Assembly: GCA_005778045.1 (NCBI GenBank)
Contig: SXKQ01000187.1
Location: 1 to 30,433, forward strand
Reading direction: 5' to 3'
Length of the DNA stretch: 30,433 nt
From: Planctomycetia bacterium
Lineage (GTDB): Bacteria; Planctomycetota; UBA1135; GCA-002686595
Shown: piece after piece, positions 7,690 to 15,462 of the stretch
How the letters are laid out: the number at the start of each line of letters is the position of its first letter
Position numbering within the stretch: position 1 is the first letter of the stretch
Notes under the pieces: model-generated
Told to the model about the DNA's origin: nothing
The model's input: only the letters and a program-made list of their open reading frames with translations
The model's database searches: none
Translations under genes and position numbers: made by a program

Positions 7690-9164
7690 CACGCGGCGTT
7701 CCGTGCCGGGGGCAGCACCTGCAGAGACTTCAGGATCTCGATCACGCAGTCGCGGCCGTAGCTGTCGAGCGCAAGGAACCCGGCCCGCAACGCATCGGCA
7801 TCGCCGAAGTGGTTGAGCACCGCCTTGCGCAGCTTCGTGAAGCACCCGTGCTGGAAGTCGGGCGCCTCCTTGGCGCAGCCCGAGAGCTTCTTCGTCACGA
7901 ACCTCGTGTTGCCCGCGCGGAAAGCGGGGGATTTGGCGGGAGCGTGGATGTCGAGCGACTCGCAATTGGGGTCATTCGGACCGGCGCGGATGTCGGGCAG
8001 CTTGAGGACCGTGAAGGCCGGGACGCGCATCGCACCGCCACTCGATGCGAGCCGCGGCTTGGGCAGGTCGTCGCGATTGAGGTTGACCCATAAGACGCCG
8101 TGCTGGGCGACGTAGGCGTGGCCGAGAGCGAGGTTGCCGGCTGGGCTGTAGGAGCTCGGGGCTCGCCGAACACGCTCGAGCTGAGCGGCGACTCCGGAAC
8201 GAGGCGCGTGGCGCAGCCGGTCGACACGCCGAGCTCCTCCCACGTGCGAATCGCGGACTCGATTGCGGCATTCTTCGGGACGATACGACCGGGAACGGGC
8301 AAGTCATCTGGAACAGCGTGATCGCCGCGACGTCCGAGGTCGTCATCTCCGCTGCGAAGCCGTCGCCATCGACGTCGGCGGCACCAAAGCGCTCGATGCT
8401 CTGGTTGCCGTGGTGGTGGTTGATGGCGTTGTTCGAGAGCTGCCGCAGGATGGTGACGGCGGCTGCCTCGCGGAAGGACTTCAGCACGAGGTCGGGCTTC
8501 GCGCCGCCGAGCATGCAATGCTGCTGGCAATGAGTCCGGTGATCGCGCTCGCGTCGTAGCTGCAGTCCGTGGCGCGCGAGCCGTTCGACATAGCTGGAGC
8601 CGTACGTGCCGATGCTCGCCCGGAAGTTCGCGAAGTCGTCGAGCGCGACCAACCGCCCGGTCGCGTCGATGCGACCGCGCAGCGGCGTCATGTCGGCGGT
8701 ATCGAAGTCCACGAAGTCGAAGCCCTGCTCGACCACGAACGCGCCGCCGACAAAGTCACCGCTACTGCCCGGCGCACCGAAGGGCGCGTTGTGGCAGGCC
8801 GCGCGGGAGTTGGCGTCGGGCCCCGAGAGACGGTTGAACCACTGCGCTTCGACGAGCGGCGAGCTCGGGTGCACCAGCGGGTCACCTGTGCCCTTCGTCC
8901 CGGGCCGCCCCGTGCCCTTCTGCACCGTCAAGTCGGCGTGAAGAGGTCGCGGCCGTGGTGCGGCAGCCTAGTGAGCGAGGAACGGAACTCGGCTCTGCCG
9001 GCAAGGTGCGGGCGCACGGAGTTCTCCTGAACGATGGACTGCGCCCGTCCGTAGAAGGCGAGCAGGACGAGGGCCGGGGCGGAAGCACTCGAGCGCTTCA
9101 CGGAAGTGGGCCCCGTCGGAAAAAGTGGCCGTGCGCGGCCGAATGGGGCGACCTCTGGAAGCAT
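7690..9164 (-). pseudogene. Decayed diheme oxidoreductase/peroxidase-like gene
   Basis: Read on the minus strand, three frames join into one protein-like sequence. A likely signal region (ALVLLAFYGRAQ, about 9060) leads to HHGRDLFT. Near 8935 the frame shifts to LTVQKGTG, EAQWFNRLSGPDANS, AINHHHGNQSIERFG and ITLFQM. Near 8305 it shifts to LPVPGRIVPKNAAIE. Near 8160 it shifts to SYSPAGNL, LWVNLNRDDLPKPRL, FRAGNTRFVTKKL and VIEILKSLQVLPP. This order matches, from memory, the periplasmic diheme oxidoreductase-like proteins common in Planctomycetota. Both heme sites are damaged: the first reads R-A-A-C-H, the second C-A-T-R-L. Substitutions at both CxxCH motifs argue for real decay rather than base-calling error. 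The end points are approximate, and a single functional product is very unlikely. Confidence 0.7.
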
Positions 9165-9267
9165 GTACTTGCAGTGCCAACTTTCATGCTTGCCCGAAAG
9201 ATCTGCGGGCCGCCTCCCTGAGCGCGCCCGGCGCAGTGCGCGCGCCGCTTGGTCGCTCGCCAAGTTT

Positions 9268-10299
9268 CTAGCCCTCGGCGGATTCCTTGCGCCACCAGTC
9301 GCCGGCTGCGACCTCGCGGATGCCCTGTGCGTAGGTGCGGGGCTCCCAGCCGAGCTCGAACTTCGCGTTCGTGATGTCGTGCTCGTGGTGCAGGTTGAAG
9401 TAAGCGCTCGCACGGCGGTCGGCCGTGTTGTCGGTGAAGATCCCCTTCAGGAAGATCAGCCGGTCGGCCCACGTCTTGGGGATGTTGCGCCTACGCAGCT
9501 TGCCGCCCGCAGCGGCGATCGTGAGGTCCACGAAGTCGTTGTAAGCGAGGCCCGCCGGCCCCGCGAGCTCATACACGCAGTCGATGCCGCGCTCGAACGA
9601 GAAGTAGCGCATGACCGCGTCGACGGCGTCCTCGACGTGCACGGGGTTGATCTTGGAGAGCCCGTCGTGGGGGACCCAGTAGCTGCCGCGCTGGGCCGCG
9701 CAACGCCGCAGGAACGGAGCGGTGTGGCGATAGTCGCCGACGCCGTAGACGAGCGTGGGGCGGAAGCTCGCCCACTCAAATCCCGAGCCCTTGATGAGCT
9801 TCTCCTGCACGCGCTTGGAGTCGCGGTAGTAGCTGTAGACCGGCGCACCGATCACGGCCGACGACACGATCCAGATCTGGAAGTCCTTGGCCGCCTCGCG
9901 GCGCGCGACGTCGAGCAGGTGCGTGGTGCCTTGGATGTTGATCTTCTGCATCAGCTCGTCGCCGAGATGGTCGTGCGCCGAGGCGATGTGGATCAGCAGG
10001 TCGATATCCGCGAGGAAGCCCTCGAGAGAGCCGGCGTCCACGAGGTCGCCGGTGTGGACCTCGAGCGGAGCGCCGGCGGGGCGCTCGAGAGCGCCTTCGC
10101 GGCCCGGGCGAACGAGCACGCGCACGCGGTGGCCGGCCGCCACGAGGGCACGCACCATGTAGCGACCGATGAAGCCGGTGGCGCCGGTCATGGCGATGTG
10201 CAGGGGACCCTTGCGGTGGAAGGCGGCCACGGGGGAGAGGTTGTAGCCGCGCCGAGGAGCGCCTCCAAGGGGCTCGCCGCGAGAGCGACGGGGACTCAT
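9268..10299 (-). CDS. NAD(P)-dependent epimerase/dehydratase (extended SDR)
   Basis: Extended short-chain dehydrogenase/reductase, typically acting on nucleotide sugars. The Rossmann motif TGATGFIGRYM is followed by a strand ending in the SSAVIG block and the catalytic YxxxK in YYRDSK. The substrate part contains FRPTLVYGVGDYR and INPVHVEDAVDAVM. The farthest ATG (10299) adds about 33 residues of unlikely sequence before LHIAMTGATGF and sits only 10 bp from the divergent start at 10309. The true start is more likely at the ATG at 10191, or a CTG a few codons earlier. That would leave about 110 bp for divergent promoters. The substrate is unknown. It could supply sugars to the glycan locus downstream. 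Confidence 0.85.
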   Translation of the reverse strand: MSPRRSRGEPLGGAPRRGYNLSPVAAFHRKGPLHIAMTGATGFIGRYMVRALVAAGHRVRVLVRPGREGALERPAGAPLEVHTGDLVDAGSLEGFLADIDLLIHIASAHDHLGDELMQKINIQGTTHLLDVARREAAKDFQIWIVSSAVIGAPVYSYYRDSKRVQEKLIKGSGFEWASFRPTLVYGVGDYRHTAPFLRRCAAQRGSYWVPHDGLSKINPVHVEDAVDAVMRYFSFERGIDCVYELAGPAGLAYNDFVDLTIAAAGGKLRRRNIPKTWADRLIFLKGIFTDNTADRRASAYFNLHHEHDITNAKFELGWEPRTYAQGIREVAAGDWWRKESAEG

Positions 10300-10308
10300 G
10301 ATAGGGAC

Positions 10309-10974
10309 ATGGCACCGGCGCGGACCTTTGGCCTCGTGTGCGCGCTGCGCGAGGAACTCGGGACGCTCCGCGAGCGCTCGGCGCTCCTCGAGCGTTCCCT
10401 CGGGCTCGAGCTGCTCCAAGTTCAGCTCGGAGACACCCGGCTGCTCTCGTGCGTCAGCGGCGTGGGCAAGGTAGCCGCGGCCAAGGCGACCGCCGCGCTC
10501 GTCGGGGCGGGAGCGCGCGACGGGTTGCTGGTGGTGGGGACCTGTGGTGGCCTCAAGTGGGGGCTCGGTCCCGGGACGCTGGTGCACTGCCAACGCGCCG
10601 TGCAGGCTGACCTTGCGGTGCGCGAGGGCCGTGAGGTCGAGGCCTGCGCGGAGTTGCGGGCGGCGTGGCGGCGCGTCGCAGCGGGGCCTGAGGGCTGGTT
10701 CCTGACCGCCGACCGGCCCGTACTGTCCCTGTGGCGCCGCCTGAGGCTCGCGCGGGCCTTCGCAGGGCCGGCTGTGGCCGACATGGAAACGGCTGCCGTG
10801 GCGGCTGTCGCATGCGCGGCCAACGTGCCCTGGGCAGCCCTGAGGGCCGTCACGGACGGCGCGACAGGGCTGGGGGCGGCCTCGTTCCGGCTGCACTACC
10901 CAAGGCAGGCGGGGCGGGCGGCCGATACCGTCCCGGAGCTGCTCCAGTCGCTGGACAGCGCGTCCCTCCCGTGA
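10309..10974 (+). CDS. Nucleoside phosphorylase/nucleosidase-like protein (PNP_UDP_1 family)
   Basis: The 221-aa protein shows the purine-nucleoside phosphorylase/MTA-SAH nucleosidase fold. Seen are LVCALREELGTL at the N-terminus, SGVGKVAAAKATAALV, LLVVGTCGGLKWGLGPGTLV, and VADMETAAVAAVA, the counterpart of the family's VxDMExAA substrate loop. The ALRAVTDGA segment matches the usual R-x-x-SD-x-A region, with T for S. Proteins of this short diverged type include the hopanoid-associated phosphorylase HpnG and MTA/SAH nucleosidases, and I cannot choose between these. It is divergent from the epimerase gene. ATG 10309 has a possible -10-like CATGAT (10297-10302) 6 nt upstream. Confidence 0.75.
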   Translation: MAPARTFGLVCALREELGTLRERSALLERSLGLELLQVQLGDTRLLSCVSGVGKVAAAKATAALVGAGARDGLLVVGTCGGLKWGLGPGTLVHCQRAVQADLAVREGREVEACAELRAAWRRVAAGPEGWFLTADRPVLSLWRRLRLARAFAGPAVADMETAAVAAVACAANVPWAALRAVTDGATGLGAASFRLHYPRQAGRAADTVPELLQSLDSASLP

Positions 10975-10986
10975 GCCCCCGACCAA

Positions 10987-11016
10987 TTGCCCCCCGTCGC
11001 GCCCCCGCGGTAGCCT
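10987..11016 (+). promoter_or_regulatory. Candidate promoter of the glycan locus
   Basis: TTGCCC (10987-10992) and TAGCCT (11011-11016) are separated by 18 nt in the 166-bp gap before the sugar transferase gene. It would give a leader of about 120 nt that includes a 6-bp hairpin, CTCGGC (11040-11045) with GCCGAG (11051-11056). It is the most natural place for the start of the long operon. Confidence 0.35.
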
Positions 11017-11140
11017 CTGCCCTTCGGGACCCGTGCGCTCTCGGCGCGGGGCCGAGTCGCGCTGCGGCGCGCGCGCCGACCATGTCCGCCTCCTTCCACC
11101 CCTTCCGAACTGGGCGCCACCCGCGAGCAGGGAGGTCCGC

Positions 11141-12628
11141 GTGAGCGCCACGGGGACCTTCGTCCGGCGCAACTTCGAGCCGCTGGTTCTATCGGTGCAG
11201 GTGCTCGTGGACCTCGCGGTCCTATGGCTCGCCTGCTGGCTCGGCTGGCGGCTGCGCGAGACTCTCGCCGGCCAGCCGGGGCCCGAGTACGCGCACTACC
11301 GGGATGTGTTCCTGCTCACCTCGGCCGTGAGTCTCATCAGCTTCCATGCGACGGGCATGTACAGCCCGCTCAAGAGCCTGCTCAACATCGAGGAGTTCAA
11401 GGCCGTCGCCAAGTCGACGCTGACGAGCTTCCTCGTGGTGCACGCCCTGCTGCTGCTGCTGCGCACGGCGACGGGCCTGCCCTCGCACGGCATCTACCAG
11501 TTGCTCATCCCGCTGCACAACTTCGTCAACATCGAGATCACGGACGAGCGCGGGGTCTGGCAGTTCTCGCGCATGGGCTTGGTGCTAGCGTTCGTGATGA
11601 TCGGCGTACTGACCACCACGAGCCGCTTCTGCTCGTTCAAGGTGATCCAGTGGCTGCACCGGCGCGGAGTCGGCAACCGCAACGTCCTGATCTACGGCAC
11701 CGGCGGCACGGCACGCCGGCTGCAGAAGAAGTTCGTGCTCGTCCCTACACTCGGGCTCAACCTGCTCGGCTTCGTCAGCGAGCGCAAGGAGGAGGTCGGC
11801 ACGCGCATCGACCGCTTCGAGGTGCTCGGCGTCATAGAGGAACTCGAGCTCCTGATCCGACGCCACAAGATCAGCGAAGTCTTCGTCGCGGTGCCCGAGG
11901 CAGACGAGCGCGAGCTCATGGGACTGATCGAGTCTCTCGAGCGCGAAGGCGTGATCTACCACGTCGTGCCGCGCTTCTATCACATCTTCTCGCACAAGGT
12001 CCGGATCGAGACGCTCGACTCGATCCCGCTCATCACGCGCCCGGATCGCAAACCGACCTTCCTGCAGCTCGCCTCGAAGCGCGTGCTCGACCTCGCGGTG
12101 GCGGTCGCGGCGCTCATCATGACCGCACCGCTCTTCGCCATCACGGCCTTCCTGATCCGGCGCGAGTCGCCCGGCCCCGTGTTCTTCCGCCAGAAGCGCG
12201 TGGGCAAGGACGGCGAGCTGTTCGAGATGCTCAAGTTCCGCACCATGCTCGTGGATAAGAGCGGGGACGCGCCCAAGCCGAAGAGTCACCACGACCCGCG
12301 CCTGACGGCCATCGGTCGCTGGCTGCGGCGCTACAGCTTCGACGAGCTGCCCCAACTGATCAACGTGCTCAGGGGCGAGATGTCGATCGTCGGGCCGCGG
12401 CCGGAAATGAGCTTCATCGTCGAGCGCTACGGCCCGCTCGAGCGCGAGCGGCTGCGCGTGAAGCCGGGCCTCACGGGCCTGTGGCAGATCTCCTACGCGC
12501 GCGGCGAGGCAATCCACGAGAACATGGAGTACGACATCTACTACATCGAGCACCAGTCGCTGCTGCTCGACGTGGTCATCATCGCGCTGACCGGCTTCGC
12601 GGTGGTGAAGGGTACGGGCGCGTACTGA
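11141..12628 (+). CDS. Polyprenyl-phosphate sugar-1-phosphate transferase (exopolysaccharide initiation)
   Basis: Membrane enzyme that moves a sugar-1-phosphate from a nucleotide sugar to undecaprenyl phosphate, the first step of repeat-unit assembly. The 495-aa protein has the WcaJ/PssA-like layout. Four N-terminal membrane segments lie at about 14-36, 55-75, 88-106 and 145-166. A Rossmann-like domain follows (RNVLIYGTGGTARRL). The C-terminal catalytic domain begins at the reentrant helix RVLDLAVAVAALIMTAPLFA, then SPGPVFFRQKRVGKDG, FEMLKFRTM, RRYSFDELPQLINVL, MSIVGPRPE and KPGLTGLWQ. The GTG at 11141 is set by GGAGG at 11131-11135. It is the first gene of the glycan run, with a GT starting 11 nt later. 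Sugar specificity (Glc, Gal or other) is unknown. Confidence 0.93.
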   Translation: MSATGTFVRRNFEPLVLSVQVLVDLAVLWLACWLGWRLRETLAGQPGPEYAHYRDVFLLTSAVSLISFHATGMYSPLKSLLNIEEFKAVAKSTLTSFLVVHALLLLLRTATGLPSHGIYQLLIPLHNFVNIEITDERGVWQFSRMGLVLAFVMIGVLTTTSRFCSFKVIQWLHRRGVGNRNVLIYGTGGTARRLQKKFVLVPTLGLNLLGFVSERKEEVGTRIDRFEVLGVIEELELLIRRHKISEVFVAVPEADERELMGLIESLEREGVIYHVVPRFYHIFSHKVRIETLDSIPLITRPDRKPTFLQLASKRVLDLAVAVAALIMTAPLFAITAFLIRRESPGPVFFRQKRVGKDGELFEMLKFRTMLVDKSGDAPKPKSHHDPRLTAIGRWLRRYSFDELPQLINVLRGEMSIVGPRPEMSFIVERYGPLERERLRVKPGLTGLWQISYARGEAIHENMEYDIYYIEHQSLLLDVVIIALTGFAVVKGTGAY

Positions 12629-12639
12629 GCGGTCGAGCG

Positions 12640-13773
12640 TTGCACGTCCTGCACGTGATCGAGGCGACGATCGGCGGAACGCGCCGGCACGTCGTCGATG
12701 CCTGTCGCGGGCTGCGCGCGCGTGGCGTGCGCGTCACGCTGGTGGCCTCGGCCCTGCGCGAGCCCCGCTTCCGCGATGATCTCGCGCTGCTCGCCCATGA
12801 GGGCGTCGAGGTGCGCGAGCTGCCGATGGCGCGCGCGATCCGGCCGCACAGGGATGCGGCGCACGTCTTCGCGCTGAGAGCAGCGCTGAAAGAGCTGCGT
12901 CCGGATATCGTGCATTCGCATTCGAGCAAGGCTGGAGCGCTCGCAAGGCTCGCATCCTGGTCGACGGGCATCGGAGCCCGCGTTCACACGCCGCACACCT
13001 TCGCGTTTCTGTTCGGAGCGATGTTCTCGAGCTTCTCTCGCTCGCTCTTCCGCACGGTCGAGAAGGAGCTCGCGCGCAAGACGGACCGCTTCATCGCCGT
13101 CAGCGCCGACGAGGCGGCCACCTTCGCGTGCGCCGACTTCATTCCGGCGAGCAAGGTGCGCGTGGTCGGCAACGGCATCGACAGGGCTCCGTTCGAGCGC
13201 GCGGCGCCGCTCGAGAGGGGCGTGATCGGCGTGCCAGAGCATGCGCCGCTCGCCCTCGTGGTCGGACTGCTGAATGTCGCCAAGGGGCAAGACCTCGCGC
13301 TGCGGGCGCTGTCAACGTCGATGCTCGCGAACGTCCACCTCGCCTTCGCGGGCAGCGGCGAGATGGAAGCGGAGCTGCGCGCCCTCGCACGCGAGCTGGG
13401 TGTCGAGTCGCGCGTGCACTTCCTCGGCTGGCGTGACGATGTCCCGCGGCTGCTCGCGAGCTGCGACACCTTGCTCCTGCCATCGCGCTGGGAAGGCATG
13501 CCCTACATCGTGCTCGAGGCCATGGCGGCCGCGCGCCCGGTCGTGGCGACTCCGGTGGACGGCGCGCGAGCGTTGCTGGGGGACGGCCGAGCGGGTCGCC
13601 TGTGCCGATCCGACGCACCCGCGGACATCGCGCAGGAACTCGCGGAGGTGCTGCGGCTCGACGCGGCCTCGCGCGCCTCGCTCGGCAAGGCTGGTCAAGC
13701 GCTGGTGCGCGCCGAGTTCACGCTCGAGCACATGGTGGACGGACTGCTCGGCGTGTACGGGGAACTCGCATGA
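12640..13773 (+). CDS. GT4-type glycosyltransferase
   Basis: Retaining GT-B glycosyltransferase of 377 aa, probably adding a sugar to the lipid-linked intermediate at the cytoplasmic membrane face. The N-terminal acceptor domain starts HVLHVIEATIGGTRRH and holds HSHSSKAGALARLAS, the SKAG signature of one GT4 subgroup. The donor domain includes LALVVGLLNVAKGQDL and the EX7E motif E285-x7-E293 in RWEGMPYIVLEAMAAARP. A TTG at 12640, 11 nt after the previous stop, is the best start because the conserved first strand begins there. No ATG or GTG is available nearby. It resembles the protein at 15463. The stop overlaps the next start by 4 nt. Confidence 0.88.
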   Translation: MHVLHVIEATIGGTRRHVVDACRGLRARGVRVTLVASALREPRFRDDLALLAHEGVEVRELPMARAIRPHRDAAHVFALRAALKELRPDIVHSHSSKAGALARLASWSTGIGARVHTPHTFAFLFGAMFSSFSRSLFRTVEKELARKTDRFIAVSADEAATFACADFIPASKVRVVGNGIDRAPFERAAPLERGVIGVPEHAPLALVVGLLNVAKGQDLALRALSTSMLANVHLAFAGSGEMEAELRALARELGVESRVHFLGWRDDVPRLLASCDTLLLPSRWEGMPYIVLEAMAAARPVVATPVDGARALLGDGRAGRLCRSDAPADIAQELAEVLRLDAASRASLGKAGQALVRAEFTLEHMVDGLLGVYGELA

Positions 13774-14909
13774 GAATCCTGCACGCGATCACGACGCTCG
13801 ACGTCGGGGGTGCGGAGATGCACCTGCTCGCGCAGGTGCGCGGGCAATGCGAGCGCGGACATTCCGTGCGCGTGGTGTACTTCAAGGGACAGGGAACGCT
13901 GGAGCCAGACTTCTTGCGCGCAGGTGCGGAGCGGGTCGAACGTGTCTCCTTCGCGTCAGGCCTCTTCGGCGTCCTGCGCGAGAATTTGCGCTGGGCTTCG
14001 ATCGTGCACACGCACCTACTGAAGGCCGACATGAGTGTCGCCGTGCTCGCAACGCTAGCTGGACGTCGCGCTGGCCTCGTATCGAGCAAGCACAACGACG
14101 AGCAAGTGCTCACCCGGCGGATCGTTTCGCTCGTGCACGGTGTCGTCGGACAACTTCCGCAGCGCACGATTCCGCTCTCCGATCACGTGGCGCGCTTCAT
14201 CGAACGCCATGGGCGCATCTCGCTCGCGCGGCAAACGCGCATTTACTACGGACTCGATCCCCGGCCGTTCGAGCAGGCTGCGATCGCACCGGCCGTCGAG
14301 CGCGAGGCGCTGCGGCGCTCGCTGGGTGTCGAGAGCGACGAGATCGTGCTCACCTGCGTGGCACGCTTTGCGCCCCAGAAGGCACACGACGTCCTGCTCA
14401 AGGCCTTCGCGAAGGCTCGCGAGCAGCAGGGCGGAAATCGACTGCGGCTGCTGCTCGTCGGGGACGATCCGTTCGGCGCAGGGCGCGTGCGGGCCGAGGC
14501 GCTCGCGCGCGAGCTCGGAGTACATGGATCCGCGATCTTCGCGGGTATCCGGCGCGACGTACCGCAGGTCCTCGCAGCGTCGGACATGTTCGTGATGTGC
14601 TCGCTGTGGGAAGGTCTCGGTCTCGTGTTCCTCGAGGCCATGGCGACCGGACTACCGGTGCTCGCGACGCGCGTCTCGGCGGTTCCGGAGGTGGTCGAGG
14701 AGGGCGTCACCGGCCTCCTCGTGCCGCCGGCCGACGTCGAGGCGCTCGCGGCCGGGATGCTGCAGCTCGCCCGGGATGGCGAGCTGCGCCGCGGCCTTGG
14801 AGCGAGCGGGCGCGAGCGAGTACGAAAGAGCTTCGCGATCGAGCGCATGATCGAGGAGACGCTGGCCGTCTATTCGCGGCTGCACCCTGAAGGTCCGCGC
14901 AGCCGATAA
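13770..14909 (+). CDS. GT4-type glycosyltransferase
   Basis: A 379-aa GT-B glycosyltransferase. The N-terminal strand and glycine loop are MRILHAITTLDVGGAEMH, an arrangement common in GT4 enzymes. HTHLLKADM follows in place of the SKAG motif. The donor site has LTCVARFAPQKAHDVLLKA and EX7E at E281-x7-E289 in LWEGLGLVFLEAMATGLP. ATGA overlap (13770-13773) with the upstream gene indicates translational coupling. Donor and acceptor are unknown. Confidence 0.9.
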   Translation: MRILHAITTLDVGGAEMHLLAQVRGQCERGHSVRVVYFKGQGTLEPDFLRAGAERVERVSFASGLFGVLRENLRWASIVHTHLLKADMSVAVLATLAGRRAGLVSSKHNDEQVLTRRIVSLVHGVVGQLPQRTIPLSDHVARFIERHGRISLARQTRIYYGLDPRPFEQAAIAPAVEREALRRSLGVESDEIVLTCVARFAPQKAHDVLLKAFAKAREQQGGNRLRLLLVGDDPFGAGRVRAEALARELGVHGSAIFAGIRRDVPQVLAASDMFVMCSLWEGLGLVFLEAMATGLPVLATRVSAVPEVVEEGVTGLLVPPADVEALAAGMLQLARDGELRRGLGASGRERVRKSFAIERMIEETLAVYSRLHPEGPRSR

Positions 14910-14925
14910 GCCCCGCAGGCATGCC

Positions 14926-15411
14926 ATGGCCGAGCCGGAACCCTCCTCCACGACTGCCCAGCCGGTGCCGCAGATGGCCGGGGCCGTTCCGGCGGCACTG
15001 CCGCGCGGTCCTGATCGCCGCAAGCGGCCGACGCAGCGCTTCTCCCGCTACACGCTGTTCGGCGGAAGGCGGCGCGCTGGGGGACGACGGGAAGGCGAGA
15101 ACGACGGGGCTTTCGTGGACCAGTACAGCGGCAAGCTCGCGCTCGCGATGCTGTGGATCGCGGCCATGAATTCCCTCGACAGCTTCTTCACGCTGCTGCA
15201 CCTGCAGTCGGGCGGGATCGAGCTCAACCCGGTCGCGGATACGATGCTGAGCACTGGCAGACTCGGGTTCGTGGCCTCGAAGTCGCTGCTGATCATCGTC
15301 CCGCTGGTGGTGCTTACGCTGCACAAGAACTTCCCGCTGGCGCGCGCTGGTATCTGGACCGCGGCCGCGGCGTACACCCTGCTGGTCGGGTACCACCTCA
15401 CGCTGCTCTGA
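14926..15411 (+). CDS. Small membrane protein, DUF5658-like
   Basis: A 161-aa protein with a Pro/Ala-rich N-terminus (1-27), a strongly basic stretch (about 28-55, DRRKRPTQRFSRYTLFGGRR), and three likely membrane helices (about 71-93, 114-132, 141-160). The GGIELNPVADTML loop and the DRRxRPT...SRYTxxGGRR start resemble, from memory, the DUF5658 family, which has no known function. It lies 16 nt after one glycosyltransferase gene and 51 nt before another. It may help organise or anchor the glycan machinery, but that is only suggested by position. The ATG at 14926 is used; the ATG at 14921 is out of frame. Confidence 0.75.
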   Translation: MAEPEPSSTTAQPVPQMAGAVPAALPRGPDRRKRPTQRFSRYTLFGGRRRAGGRREGENDGAFVDQYSGKLALAMLWIAAMNSLDSFFTLLHLQSGGIELNPVADTMLSTGRLGFVASKSLLIIVPLVVLTLHKNFPLARAGIWTAAAAYTLLVGYHLTLL

Positions 15412-15426
15412 CGGGCCTGCGCGGCG

Positions 15427-15455
15427 TCGAACCCGACCCCGCCTCGCCCTAGACT
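15427..15455 (+). promoter_or_regulatory. Possible internal promoter, leaderless type
   Basis: TCGAAC (15427-15432), a 17-nt spacer and TAGACT (15450-15455) end 7 nt before the ATG at 15463. No Shine-Dalgarno lies between. Transcription would begin at or beside the start codon. The 51-nt gap is the largest inside the glycosyltransferase run. Confidence 0.35.
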
Positions 15456-15462
15456 CCCGTCC

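Noticed and set aside
7809..9030. Several short plus-strand frames over the relic region
   Set aside because: They lie opposite the family-like minus-strand sequence and show no motifs of their own.
9106..10308. Plus-strand frame continuous with the phosphorylase gene from 9106
   Set aside because: It is antisense to the epimerase. The phosphorylase fold begins right after ATG 10309.
10300..11172. Extension of the minus-strand epimerase frame up to 11172
   Set aside because: It runs antisense through the phosphorylase gene. The family N-terminus is at about 10200, so the extra part is an open shadow.
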